A DNA stretch of 64,000 bases from Nannobrachium achirus (Eukaryota > Chordata > Actinopteri > Myctophiformes > Myctophidae). The notes beneath the pieces were generated by a model, which worked only from the letters and a program-made list of their open reading frames with translations, was not told where the DNA came from and made no database searches. Below, one piece after another: positions 49,806 to 60,700 of this stretch (positions within the stretch are counted from its first letter, which is position 1; every line of letters starts with the position of its first letter). Position numbers and translations under genes: made by a program. The stretch spans positions 57,868,021 through 57,932,020 of the forward strand of contig OY997642.1 of assembly GCA_963921795.1 (NCBI GenBank), written 5' to 3'.

Positions 49806-52800
49806 TAGGGCTGTCACGATATGACATTTTACATGACGATTAATTGTCACTCAAATGATTGCGATTAACGATTTAATTGTGTTTTTGTCGTTGATAATTA
49901 CATTTCTGTTTGGCTTGTAGGCTTTGAAGTTGCACATGGCAGATATGACACATAACCTAAATATACAAAGAAATTACTGACATATTTGACAACTTTCTAC
50001 TTAAAAAATAACATTGGTAGTTGAAATAGCCGATCTACAAGCTCACAACGTGTCGCATCGTGACGCGTTGTGAGCATGTAGATCTGCTATTTCCACTCTT
50101 TCTGAAAATGTTTATCAAAGTATGAAAATTTTTCAACATTCACGATTTTGACGATTATTACAAAATATTTTGCGATTATGTCAAATAATTACGATTAGAC
50201 GATTATGTAATAATTGTGACAGCCCTACCTTCTTGGTCGTCCGCTGAGAGCCCCGCCCCATCTCCCCCAACATGTCTATCCCACCGTTGACCCACGCGAC
50301 CGTTGCGTCGCCGACGATGGCGATGACCCTCTCCTCGTCGGCGGTGAGGCAGGTCTTGTCCGGTTCACCGCTGCTGCCGCCAGCGGCCCGGCCCCTGATG
50401 TTCGCCGCCTTTATTCTCGTGAGGCTGGCCAAGTCCTGCCACTTCTTCCTGACGCCCTTCCAGTGGCGCAGGCCGCAGGGACTGGAGGGGGCCATGGCCC
50501 TGGCGATGGCCTGGGGCCGAAGAAGATATTATATTATCATGATTGATTATTGCGACCGTAGGTCGCATTTACTACCAAAACCTCCACGGGCTGTCTGTGA
50601 GTGAGTCAGTCAGTCACACTTTTGCCCTGCTCATATCTCCACAACCGTTGCCCCCATCCATGCCTAATTTTGCACACACACTCCTTGACTGCCAAACTAC
50701 AACCTCCAAGGACCCCCGGAGCCCCAGGGACCCCCAGGTCCCTGGGGGACCCCCAGATGTAAAAAATGACCAAATGTGATCACACGTCACACGTCACACT
50801 TTTTCCCTGCTTATATCTCCGCACCCGGTGACCCGATCCATGCCAGATTTTACACACACACTCCTTGCCTGCACACATTTTACACACACACTCTACAACC
50901 TCCAAGGACCCCCGGAGCCCCAGGGACCCCCAGATGTAAAAAATGACCAAATGTGCAAAAATGACCAAATGACCACCCCAACGGGGCTGCTCACGGGGAA
51001 TTCCCGGGGACCACCGGCTCCTGGTGCTCCAGAAGGGATGCAAAAGTGGTGGCCCCCCCAGTGGAGGACCCCCTGCCACTGCAGCGCACATAAAATGCCG
51101 TAACTCGGGCTAGGAGCGTCCGGGAGAGCCGGGGCCGGTAGCTATTCGTCCGCCAAGGCAACGCGGAGACCCCACCCCTCATTTCTCACATGGCCCTATT
51201 CTAGCGCCACCTTCAGGCCGATTTTTAAAACACATTTTTGGACACTGCTCCTACAGTTTTTGCCCTAAAATCACGAATATCACTACACAGCACGTCTACA
51301 CTCATGTCATCAACATGGATCAGGAAGATTTGGGAAAAACACATTTTTGCCCTATTTGTGGAGATAAGCCACCTACGGTCGCTTATCTCCCGATTAGGGA
51401 GTCTTACTGGTAGGGGTGGGCGATATGGTGATAATTATCGTTGAGACGATACAATGTCTCCATGATATGCCTTTTCAGAGGTATCGTATATATCGTGATA
51501 CAATTGAGGGAGCCTTGTAAAAAGTCCTGTTTAATCGTTAATACAGAGATTCATTGCAGAATTCAATTAAACCTGCATTTTGGTCAAAATCATCAGCTCG
51601 AACTTTAAAATGTCAAGGTCTCTAACTCTGACTCAAATGAAACCAAATGGACCATTTGGTTTCATTTGTATACTGTCAGAGTTACATACTTGTAAAGTTC
51701 ACGTTAGACCTCGCAAAAGGAACCCAGAGAGTCTAGTATTGTCAAGTAATTTGAAAAAATAACCATAAAAACCAACGTGAAAAAGAATCGTGATAAAATC
51801 GTGTATCGTGATACAGCTGGGGAAAATATTGTGATATTGTATTTTTCCATATCGCCCACCCCTAATTGATTATGTGTGACGTTAATAACAGTAGATATTA
51901 TATTAGCACGATTGATTATGTGTGACGTTGGTAACTGTAGATTATGCCGTATCATACATTAAAGATTACATGATGTACTGTAAGAGTCAAGATGTCTTTC
52001 CTAGGTCTGATAGATATTGTTAAGGCACAGCTTGTCCTTGTAATGCCAGTATAACTATGGTCTGATTTCCTTTGCTTAGAGCAGAATCACTGTACCACAG
52101 GCCTGTGGTACTCCTATGTACACAATCACCTGTACAGTCATTGTATGAAACCTCCACCACCACCTTATGTTTTTACCTCTGACACTTCTTTATTTATAGT
52201 GCGAGGCGTTAAGGGGAGCAAATGCAATTTTTGTACAAATTTGTCTTAAAGCGCCACATTTTGCACAGATGTAGCCCAGGGCATGCTCTGATGATTTAGC
52301 TAGGGCGCCAGAGTTTGCGACCTTCGGGGTCGCCACAGCGGCCAAGTCAAGTTGGGCTCCCATCGACTTTCTATACAGGAGGAAAATACCCAGAAATGGC
52401 CCACAAAACTGTGATTAGTGATGAAAAGTGATCGTTTTCTGGGGCCATTTGTAGCCCAAGGAATGTTTTTTTGTGCAAAACAAATGCTTGCAATGGATTC
52501 AGCATCATGACAAACTCCTAGTTAGACCCCTCACATCCTACTTAAATACCCCCCCCAAAAAAAGTTTTTCTGGGTATTTTCCTCCTGTATAGAAAGTCGA
52601 TGGGAGCCCAACTTGACTTGGCTGCTGTGGCGACCCCGAAGGTCGCAAACTCGGGCGCCCTAGCTAAATCATTAGAGCATGCCCTGGGCTACATCTGTGC
52701 AAAATTTGGCGCTTTAAGACAAATTTTTACAAAATTAGCATTTGCTCCCCTTAACCCCCCGCACTATTATGTCTTGTTGACAGAACTTGAGTTCCACCAC

Positions 52801-54248
52801 CACACCTGCCACAGGCAGCTCTTGGTGTCGGTGGCCTTCTTTCCATTGGTGCTGCCAAACAGGACGGCCCGGTGCTGGTGCACATGCTCCAGGAGGACGG
52901 CCACTTCGTGCCGAGTGAACGATGCCGACCGCGACCGCTTGGCCCGAGCCTTCTTGGTGTGACCCAGGCGTGGAATTTCCCAGTCTGCATTTAAAACAGT
53001 TAAACATTGAATGCTGTTATTTTGGTAATTATTTGGCTATAGAGTGCCTAACCTTATTCCTAACCTTAACGTCAGTAAAATGGTGCCAAAACCCTATTCC
53101 CAATCTTAACCTCAGAAAGATATGCATAATCCTAAAGTTGTATATAAAACAAATACAAGAATAAAAATCTCGGCGAGTATGTTTTCCGGCGATGCTACCG
53201 GTTACCCTGTGAGCTTGTAGATCGGCTATTTAAAAGCTTAAAACGTGTCCTCCGGTCAGGGGTGTCGCACCAAATTCTGGGTCACTGTGGGCCCCCATGA
53301 ATGTTCTTCATAGGGGGAGGGGGTTTAACCCATTTAGACAGGGATCACATTATTATGCATTGTTTTGTGCTTTAACTATTGAAAAATAATATTTCAAATC
53401 CTTCTACGGTATTTTGAAAAACCTATGTTTCTATGTCAGTGGTGCTCAAACGTTTTCATGTGAAGGACCCCCAAAATGATGTGTATTTGGCCACGGGTGC
53501 TAAAAAACATACATAATATTCAAAGATTTGCACACATTTTCACGACTTTTCAAAAATAGCAGATCTACAAGCTCGCAGCGCGGCACCGAGCTTGCATAGC
53601 TGCTATTTTTCATAGTATATAACAGGGGTCTTCAACAGGGGTCCGGGACCCCTAGGGGGTCCTCAGAGTTACTGTAGGGGGTCCTCCAAATCTTTGTGTG
53701 ATAGAAACCTTTTTTTTCTCTCCTTTTTTATATTAACCACTTGAACCCTAGCGTCCAAATTATGAGAACTTTAGCCAAAAATAGCAGATCTACAAGCTTG
53801 TAGATTGGCTATTTTTGGCAAAGAGGTTTGGTGTAGAGGAGAAAAAGAGCAGACTAAGTACATGTGAAAGGTCAAGTTTATTAAGTATTGACGGTTCAAG
53901 TGGTTAAATATCTGAAAACACACATTGACATGAATACAAAATACACTGATGATTGTGCTGTCAAACGATGAAACTATATGGAGTCTATGAACAGGTTGTG
54001 GGGGTCCCTGCTTCATCTCTCTCTCAACTAATAGACCCCCCTGGTATAGGCTATAATATAGGCCCCTCCACCTTGGCTTGGGCCCTAGTGAACTCAGTCC
54101 CACATTTCCCCCCCCTTGTGACGCCCCTGCCTCCGGTTAACTTACTTGCCACAGCAGCAGCAGCATCATGTCCAGAGTAATCCTCTCCCACCGGCGCCAC
54201 GTGTTCATCTGGTGACTCTACTTTCACTGTGTGTTTTATATGAGACAT
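49377..54248 (-). CDS. Myb/SANT-like DNA-binding protein gene (NAIF1-like), four exons listed separately
   Basis: Minus strand, exons 54146-54248, 52806-52984, 50229-50510 and 49377-49805. The first three join cleanly (phases 1 and 0). They give MSHIKHTVKVESPDEHV, then RSRSASFTRHEVAVLLEHV, HRAVLFGSTNGKKATDTK, WKGVRKKWQDLASLTRIKA and a linker. The C-terminal exon holds a charged helix (SEREKLAVLRRIEAHLQR, KREKLELQRRQLALAEARS) and ends QDPGW-stop. This order (trihelix-like Myb domain, linker, C-terminal coiled coil) is that of NAIF1 and related proteins derived from the Myb partner of Harbinger transposons; such proteins bind DNA in the nucleus. A 422-bp hAT lies exactly between exons 3 and 4, and the two sides are not in the same frame after simple removal. 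It may be inactive or spliced in an unusual way. Confidence 0.65.
49806..50227. mobile_element. 422-bp non-autonomous hAT in coding sequence
   Basis: Ends TAGGGCTGTCACGATATG and TTGTGACAGCCCTA, perfect 8-bp duplication ccttcttg at 49798-49805 and 50228-50235. Carries a palindromic-core hairpin at 50021-50094. Sits at the exon 3/exon 4 junction of the Myb/SANT-like gene. Confidence 0.9.
50229..50510 (-). CDS. Myb/SANT-like gene, exon 3
   Basis: 282 bp, 94 codons, phase 0 at both ends. Acceptor ttcggccccag. Reads AIARAMAPSSPCGLRHW, KGVRKKWQDLASLTRIKA (third helix of the domain), then a Gly/Ser linker and EERVIAIVGDATVAW. The apparent donor AAGAAG|gtaggg is formed by the target duplication plus the first bases of the hAT element. 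Confidence 0.75.
50511..51410. repeat. tandemly repeated, CCCAGGGACCCCC-rich segment
   Basis: The block atctccgcaacc ... ccatccatgcc ... acacacactcctt ... ccaaggacccccggagcc occurs at about 50635-50775 and again at 50810-50945. The following stretch contains ccgtaactcgggctagg. Apparent ORFs have no domain. It lies in intron 2. Confidence 0.5.
51411..51864. mobile_element. 454-bp non-autonomous hAT, compact relative of 44011-47619
   Basis: Ends TAGGGGTGGGCGATATGG and CCATATCGCCCACCCCTA. Inside is a short hairpin (aaatggaccatttggttt). No convincing 8-bp duplication was seen. Confidence 0.75.
52209..52754. mobile_element. foldback element, arms 188 bp, TTAA at both ends
   Basis: Left arm 52209-52396 and right arm 52567-52754 are near-perfect inverted copies (TTAAGGGGAGCAAATGC outermost). 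The loop (about 52440-52545) matches the arms of the foldback at 9489-10139. TTAA ends are a piggyBac hallmark, but the terminal bases are not diagnostic. Confidence 0.8.
52806..52984 (-). CDS. Myb/SANT-like gene, exon 2 (first part of DNA-binding domain)
   Basis: 179 bp. Acceptor ttaaatgcag|AC, donor CTGTGGCAG|gtgtgg. Reads NWEIPRLGHTKKARAKRS, SASFTRHEVAVLLEHVHQ, HRAVLFGSTNGKKATDTK, CLWQ. The basic stretch KKARAKRSRS could be a nuclear signal. A foldback element ends 52 bp past the donor. Confidence 0.75.
53257..54129. mobile_element. 873-bp hAT-like element in intron 1 of the Myb/SANT-like gene
   Basis: Ends CAGGGGTGTCGCACC and GTGACGCCCCTG. Perfect 8-bp duplication cctccggt at 53249-53256 and 54130-54137. 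It contains further hAT-like pieces (53436 cagtggtgctcaaac; 53624 caggggtcttcaac) and two palindromic-core hairpins (53549-53611, 53774-53819). Confidence 0.85.
54146..54248 (-). CDS. Myb/SANT-like gene, exon 1
   Basis: ATG at 54248; 34 codons plus one base reading MSHIKHTVKVESPDEHV, then a run of alanines (AAAAVA). Donor GCAA|gtaagt in phase 1. Intron 1 carries an 873-bp hAT element beginning 9 bp past the donor. Confidence 0.7.
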
Positions 54249-54446
54249 GTTTTATCCACTGCTCCACGCTCTCCATGGAGACGTTGTAAACAACAACAAC
54301 ATGTTACACTTACTTCCGGGTCAACGTAATTCGCGCGTGCGCAATGAAGGGGCCGAGGCACCGTTGCCTTTAGCCCATCGCCCCCTGGTGGACGAGGTGT
54401 GTAACTGTCGCTGAAACAGATGGATGGATGGATGGATGGATGGATG

Positions 54447-54942
54447 GATCAGCAGTGGAAAAAAAGTACCCAAATGTTTTACTTCATTGTAAAAGTATCA
54501 ATACTGCAATGTAAAAGACCAGAATTCAAAATGTACTTAAAATATACAAAAGTATATTGGCATTACAATGTAGGCTACGTAAAAGCAGGCCTACTCATTA
54601 TGCAGAATGTCAACATTTCTAGTTTTCAAAATATAAAAATCTTTTGAAAATAGCAGATCTACAACCTTGCGACGCATTGCGAGCTTGTGGATTGGCTATG
54701 TTCAAATGTCCGAAATGTTATTGTTTTTATTTATTTTATTTATAGTAGCCTAATAATAATCAAAATCTACAAAGTAACTAGTAACTAAAGATAAATGTAA
54801 AAGTACAATCTTTGGATCCAAGATGTAGTTGAGTAGCAGTAAAAGTATTGGAAATTGGAAATACTCAAGTAAAGTACAAATACCTCGGAATTGTACAGTA
54901 CTTAATTAAATGTATTGTATTTAGTAACGTTACACCACTGGA
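54447..54942. mobile_element. MITE with 'gtggaaaaagtac' end
   Basis: Left end CAGCAGTGGAAAAAAAGTACC, right end TTACACCACTGG, flanked by ggatggat-type repeats that may be the target. Palindromic-core hairpin at 54643-54706. A partial relative is at 46232-46490. Confidence 0.6.
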
Positions 54943-55976
54943 ATGGATGGATGGACGGACAGTGGACACATGGATGGACACATGGATAGATACAAAGATT
55001 TATTGATTTGTAGCCTACTGCAGTGGTTCTCAACCTGTGGGTCGGGACCCCTAGGGGGGTCCCCAAATTATTTTGGGGGTCCCCAGATGAGCATCACCAA
55101 ATATGGGCATTCCATATATGGACTTGATATTAACATTTTCGGCATGGGATTGAGGACATCAGAAATCTCCATATATGGACATAAAAGGGATTTTGTTTCT
55201 AGGAATAACCATGTATGGACTTTTTATTTTATTTTATCCTTTATTAATAATAAGAAGCCGGTGGGACAAACGGTTCTCGAGATACGCGGATTACATACAC
55301 ACAGACAGACTCACAGAGACTTCTCGCATTTATAGATAGATATGTATTGATATGGAAAACGGGTCAGGTCCACCTTATGTCATGGATATCAGACAACAAC
55401 TATTAATATAATATAAAACCCAAGTGTTCGTTGAACCTGTTATATGAGGAACACAGAGGGACCCAAATAAAACAATGTCCTGGCAGAATTATAATCCAAT
55501 ATTCCAAATTATTTATTTCCTATTCGTTAAGTGTACAATTATTGATGAACCTATACTAATGTAAATGAATGAATGCAAGAAAAGAATGATACAACCTTAC
55601 ACAGCAATACAGCAATACAGAGCTCTGGGTCCAAACTTAACTAGCACATAGAGTAAACTCAGTGTGTCAGTTCATGAAGTCTGACACTGAGTTTCTATCT
55701 ACAGAGCTTCTTATACAATTCAGATCAAAGGGGTTGATGAGTCGATTCTCGTTGTGGGTTGATCTTCAGGTAACTTGGGGAGTCCATGACAGGGTGTTGA
55801 CAACTTTGATTGACCACAGTGATGGATTATTTTACTTCATCACGGGTGCACGTGAGTGCACGTACGCCTTCATACTTCCTGAAATGAAAACAACTTCGTG
55901 CAGAACAAAGTACAACAATATCGCTATATTTTCCACACCTTTTGTCAGTTTTTAGAGATTCGTGGGTGGGTTCATG
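54943..55976. other. no gene; hAT end fragment and repeats
   Basis: A family-1 hAT end in inverted orientation at 55023-55088, then the catatatgg-type repeat (55085-55215). The rest is AT-rich with nothing recognised. Confidence 0.5.
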
Positions 55977-58583
55977 TGTAACGGGGCTGGTTTTGTGTGG
56001 CTTGGGGAGCTGATTGGGAAATTGCCTGCACCTGGACTTGGGTGTGGCCCTTAAAAGCACGCTGCAGTAAGAGCAGGCTGGGCATTCGAGACAGAGAGCA
56101 GAGCAGAGCAGCCATGGACAGGTGCCGGGGCCCTGTCACCCAAGAGCGGACCCGTCTGTGGGGTGCTGAGGAGCGGACCCGTCTGTGGGGTGCTGAGGAG
56201 GAACACTGATGGAGATGACAACACACAGATAGCAACGCAGAGTATGCAGCCGAGGGGAAAGCAGAGCCAGAACCACGTTGAAACGCCGATTGAAACGTCC
56301 TGAAATGGCCAGCAGCACAGCGGTGCAGCTCCAGAGAATGGAGGCAGCAGCCGCGCTGACCAGACGGCGGCGGTGGTGCCGTTCCCCACGAGGCCAGAGT
56401 GAAAGAGGGGAGGCTGGATACACGCAACAGAGGGGTCAAGTCAAGACTTGCCCCTCTCCGAGCTAAGTACCCCTCTACACTCTGATATCTGCGTTGTGCC
56501 TGCTGTGCTGTTTTTAACCTCCTTATTTTAGTCCTTTAATTATTCCTTTTATTTGGTCCTATAATTCCTACTCACTGTAAAGGCTCCGTTTTGGGACACT
56601 TTTAGCTCATTTTATAGTAATAGTCCTCACTGTTTTGATATTAAAATAAACCATTGCATGCTTTTATTTCCCTTTAACTTTAGTATTGTTTTATTGGAGT
56701 TCTCTTGTTATTAGTGTGCAGTGTGTTTAATTTAGTGGAATGTTGAGGCCATTAGGCCATTTGGGACTTAGTACTGAAAGAGCTATTTTGTTTGACCCCC
56801 TCTAAAGGAGACCTGCGAGAGAAGGAGAATATTGGACATTGGGAAAAAAGGACTGTGCGCGTTCCACAAGGACTGCTGGGGGCCTATGCGCATTAGTAGG
56901 AAGCAAACCTGAAGCCACATATTGTCTTTTAAAAGTTCATTGTCTGTTCACTGTTGATTCATTACCATTTTCAAAAGTCATTGCCTGTTTCATGTTAAAT
57001 TAATACTTTTTGTAGCAATAAAACTGTTTATTGCATGAAGTGCCTGATTATTTCTCTGCTCGAAAACCTGATTAGAACGAACCTGTTTGCCTTATTTTTG
57101 AGAGTTTTGAATAGAGTTCCTGGGCTCTCCTCCAGGTGGCGTTGTTGGCAACAATACTTTTTATACTTTTTAACCTTGCCACAGACCCAAATTCTGGCGT
57201 CGGTCGGCAGGATCAGGTTCACTGAGCAGAGATTAATCAGGTTTTTTTTATTTTTGTTGTATGGATTTTAAAACATGATGATGATGACTGTTAATCTTTT
57301 TCAGAACTTTAATACGGCACTGGCCTGTTAAGTTTGCAACCGTGGCAGGGACTGCCAACCTTTAGCCATGGGGGGATGTAACTGGGCTGGTTTTGTGTGG
57401 CTTGGGGAGCTGATTGGGAAATTGCCTGCACCTGGACTTGGGTGTGGCCCTTAAAAGCACGCTGCAGTGAGAGCAGGCTGGGCATTCGAGACAGAGAGCA
57501 GAGCAGAGCAGCCATGGACAGGTGCCGGGGCCCTGTCACCCAAGAGCGGACCCGTCTGTGGGGTGCTGAGGAGCGGACCCGTCTGTGGGGTGCTGAGGAG
57601 GCACACTGATGGAGATGACAACACACAGATAGCAACGCAGAGTATGCAGCCGAGGGGAAAGCAGAGCCAGAACCACGTTGAAACGCTGATTGAAACGTCC
57701 TGAAATGGCCAGCAGCACAGCGGTGCAGCTCCAGAGAATGGAGGCAGCAGCCGCGCTGACCAGACGGCGGCGGTGGTGCCGTTCCCCACGAGGCCAGAGT
57801 GAAAGAGGGGAGGCTGGATACACGCAACAGAGGGGTCAAGTCAAGACTTGCCCCTCTCCGAGCTAAGTACCCCTCTACACTCTGATATCTGCGTTGTGCC
57901 TGCTGTGCTGTTTTTAACCTCCTTATTTTAGTCCTTTAATTATTCCTTTTATTTGGTCCTATAATTCCTACTCACTGTAAAGGCTCCGTTTTGGGACACT
58001 TTTAGCTCATTTTATAGTAATAGTCCTCACTGTTTTGATATTAAAATAAACCATTGCATGCTTTTATTTCCCTTTAACTTTAGTATTGTTTTATTGGAGT
58101 TCTCTTGTTATTAGTGTGCAGTGTGTTTAATTTAGTGGAATGTTGAGGCCATTAGGCCATTTGGGACTTGGTACTGAAAGAGCTATTTTGTTTGACCCCC
58201 TCTAAAGGAGACCTGCGAGAGAAGGAGAATATTGGACATTGGGAAAAAAGGACTGTGCGCGTTCCACAAGGACTGCTGGGGGCCTATGCGCATTAGTAGG
58301 AAGCAAACCTGAAGCCACATATTGTCTTTTAAAAGTTCATTGTCTGTTCACTGTTGATTCATTACCATTTTCAAAAGTCATTGCCTGTTTCATGTTAAAT
58401 TAATACTTTTTGTAGCAATAAAACTGTTTATTGCATGAAGTGCCTGATTATTTCTCTGCTCGAAAACCTGATTAGAACGAACCTGTTTGCCTTATTTTTG
58501 AGAGTTTTGAATAGAGTTCCTGGGCTCTCCTCCAGGTGGCGTTGTTGGCAACAATACTTTTTATACTTTTTAACCTTGCCACA
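55977..58583 (+). mobile_element. miniature LTR element: two 1,207-bp LTRs around a 193-bp interior (fossil, young)
   Basis: LTR 1 is 55977-57183 and LTR 2 is 57377-58583. Both run TGTAAC ... GCCACA and have the same length. A 4-bp target duplication CATG flanks the whole (55973-55976, 58584-58587). The interior begins with a primer-site-like stretch and ends with a purine tract (ggggga) just before LTR 2. It holds no gag, pol or env coding. The LTRs differ at only about 0.4% of sites, so insertion is recent. It is broken in the sense that all coding content is absent, as in TRIM-type elements. Family not assigned. Confidence 0.8.
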
Positions 58584-58587
58584 CATG

Positions 58588-60660
58588 ACCTCAGCCTAGT
58601 TTCCTTTTGACAGTTTAAATCAAATAGATGATATCCTGCCGTCAAATTCTGCTTTCTCTTTGACAGTATAAGTGAATAAAAAGAAAAAACAATTGTCATA
58701 ATAAGTTTAAATTCCACGGCAGTGAATTAAAAGAAAAACAATATTGTCATAATGATAAGTTTAAATTCCACGGCCCATTACAGTAAGTTTGACATGTTTA
58801 AATTCCACGGCCCATTACAGTAAGTTTGACATGAGTTTCTGACATCACTCTTTTAGACCAGTTTAATTTACATTATGCTGCGGCAATCACCTTTTATTGC
58901 TGGAATCTATGAGACCTTATGTTTTAAAATTCCCCTATGTTTTAAAATTCCCCTATCAGTGCAAAATACTTTTGTCATTTGTCTTGATTTTTCATAAACT
59001 TTGGATGCACTTTTGGGGCCTTTTTAGGGACAGGGGTTACTCAATTTAGCTTTTTTTCCGTGAGGTTTTTAAGTCCCTTCTTAAGACTCACTTTTTTTTA
59101 ATCTGGCTTTTAACCATAGCTTTTACATTTTTAACTTAACTTTGTTATTTTTCTTTTTAATCTGGCTTTTAACCATAGCTTTTACATTTTTAACTTTTTA
59201 ACTTTGTTATTTTTCTTCTCGCTTGTTTGTTAAGGGGAGACATGGCAGGTGAAAACATGTAAAAAATCAAAATGTAAAAAAATGAAATTTTTTACTATTT
59301 TGCTTCCTAAACATGCCTTCTTTCAAACAAATGCAAAATTAACGTTCAAAATACACATATAAATGTTCATTTCATACGTGAAAGTGCCGAGTTAACAGCA
59401 TTTGTTTTCATACATATTTTACAAAATATAGATATATATAGACAATAAAAAATGAATAAAAGATGAATCAAAGAAACATGGCCCCCTCACGTATTAGGAG
59501 GACAGTATGAGTCACCAGAACCGAGGACAGGTGTTTTTGATGAATCTAACATGATTAAAATGGAGTTTGAAGTTACAATTGGTTTGTATAGGATGGGGGT
59601 GTGTCCAATCTTTAAAGGCTGTTTCCCAAAATGTGTTTTTCCTCATACTTAGGTACATAAATCTCCTCTTCAGTTGCACCCACATACACCAAACCTTCCA
59701 GTTTTATTCTTATCTATATCCTGAAGATATTTACAAAGGGGTTTGTTGATATATCATTCATAGCCTGATTTACATCACATTTTATCACTAAAAACATGGC
59801 GAAAATGTGTTTTTTATGACTGTTGACACTATTTTATGATTTATGGAGTGATAAAAAGAGATATCTAAAATCCCCTCTGTAATTTGTTTTGTCTCTAATA
59901 TGTCAAGAAAGGGAAACAATAGTTTTGAACCTGGCATTATCCAATCTTCAGATTTATGTACCTGAAAAGTATGCAAATTGGGCATTATTAGCGCATATAG
60001 TGCCTCATTTGCATATCTAAACATATAATTTCAGAAAACTTGTAATTCAAAAATTCTTAGTCTTGATGTAAGTAATCAACTGCAAAAGTTTCATTGTTGT
60101 AGCTATTAGTTATTTTTTTTACCCTATTCACCTGTAGTGTGTCTTGTACTTTGGTTTTATTGTTTTTCGATTCCACTGTTTTTATTCTGTTGTAAAGCAT
60201 TTTGGTCAGCATTGTTGTTTTTAAATGTGCTATATAAATAGCGTTTTGATTGATTGATTGATTGATCTAAGTTCACATAATGCTTTTTTTTCTCAATTTA
60301 GTTTATACATTTAGTTTCCTAAGTTCACATAATGCTTTTTTCTCAATTTAGCTTATAAATTTAGTTTCAAATAATGCTATTTCTCATCAGTATCCATATA
60401 CATACAATATATTTCATGCCCATACATGGAGATCCCTATCTGAACCAGTCACACAGATATGGTCCATGCCTTTGCCATCTGGCCAGTGATATATATCAAT
60501 GACATCAGGGATCTTCATATATGGGCATAACAGGGATACCCATATATGGACTGTCACTGTGATATCACCTGTGATGTCACAGTGACAGTATGAATATCCA
60601 GGGTTTGATCGGTTTGATATTTGATGAGGTGATGTCACCTGACATCACTTCTCATCAGAA
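58588..60660. other. intergenic, AT-rich; short tandem duplications and a SINE/L2-type tail
   Basis: Direct duplications: a ttaaattccacggcccattac block at 58735-58830, a ctggcttttaaccatagc block at 59100-59215 and a ctaagttcacataatgc block at 60268-60375. The usual fish tail gtgctatataaatagcg plus (ATTG)n is at 60228-60266. An inverted copy of the repeat at 32566-32830 is at 60415-60560. No gene. Confidence 0.6.
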
Positions 60661-60700
60661 ACATTGATGGAAGTTCACGTGAGAGCCTCTCAGCAACAAC

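Noticed and set aside
49407-49824. Plus-strand open frames across exon 4 of the Myb/SANT-like gene
   Set aside because: Shadows of GC-rich coding sequence; the minus-strand coiled-coil frame explains the composition.
52751-53007. Alternative minus-strand frames over exon 2 (starting MFNCFKC or MQTGKFH)
   Set aside because: They read through the acceptor and use other frames. Only the frame with RSRSASFTRHEVAVLLEHV joins both neighbours.
55972-56466. 155-176 codon frames inside the LTRs
   Set aside because: They occur identically in both LTR copies and overlap on both strands, with no similarity to known proteins that I recognise.
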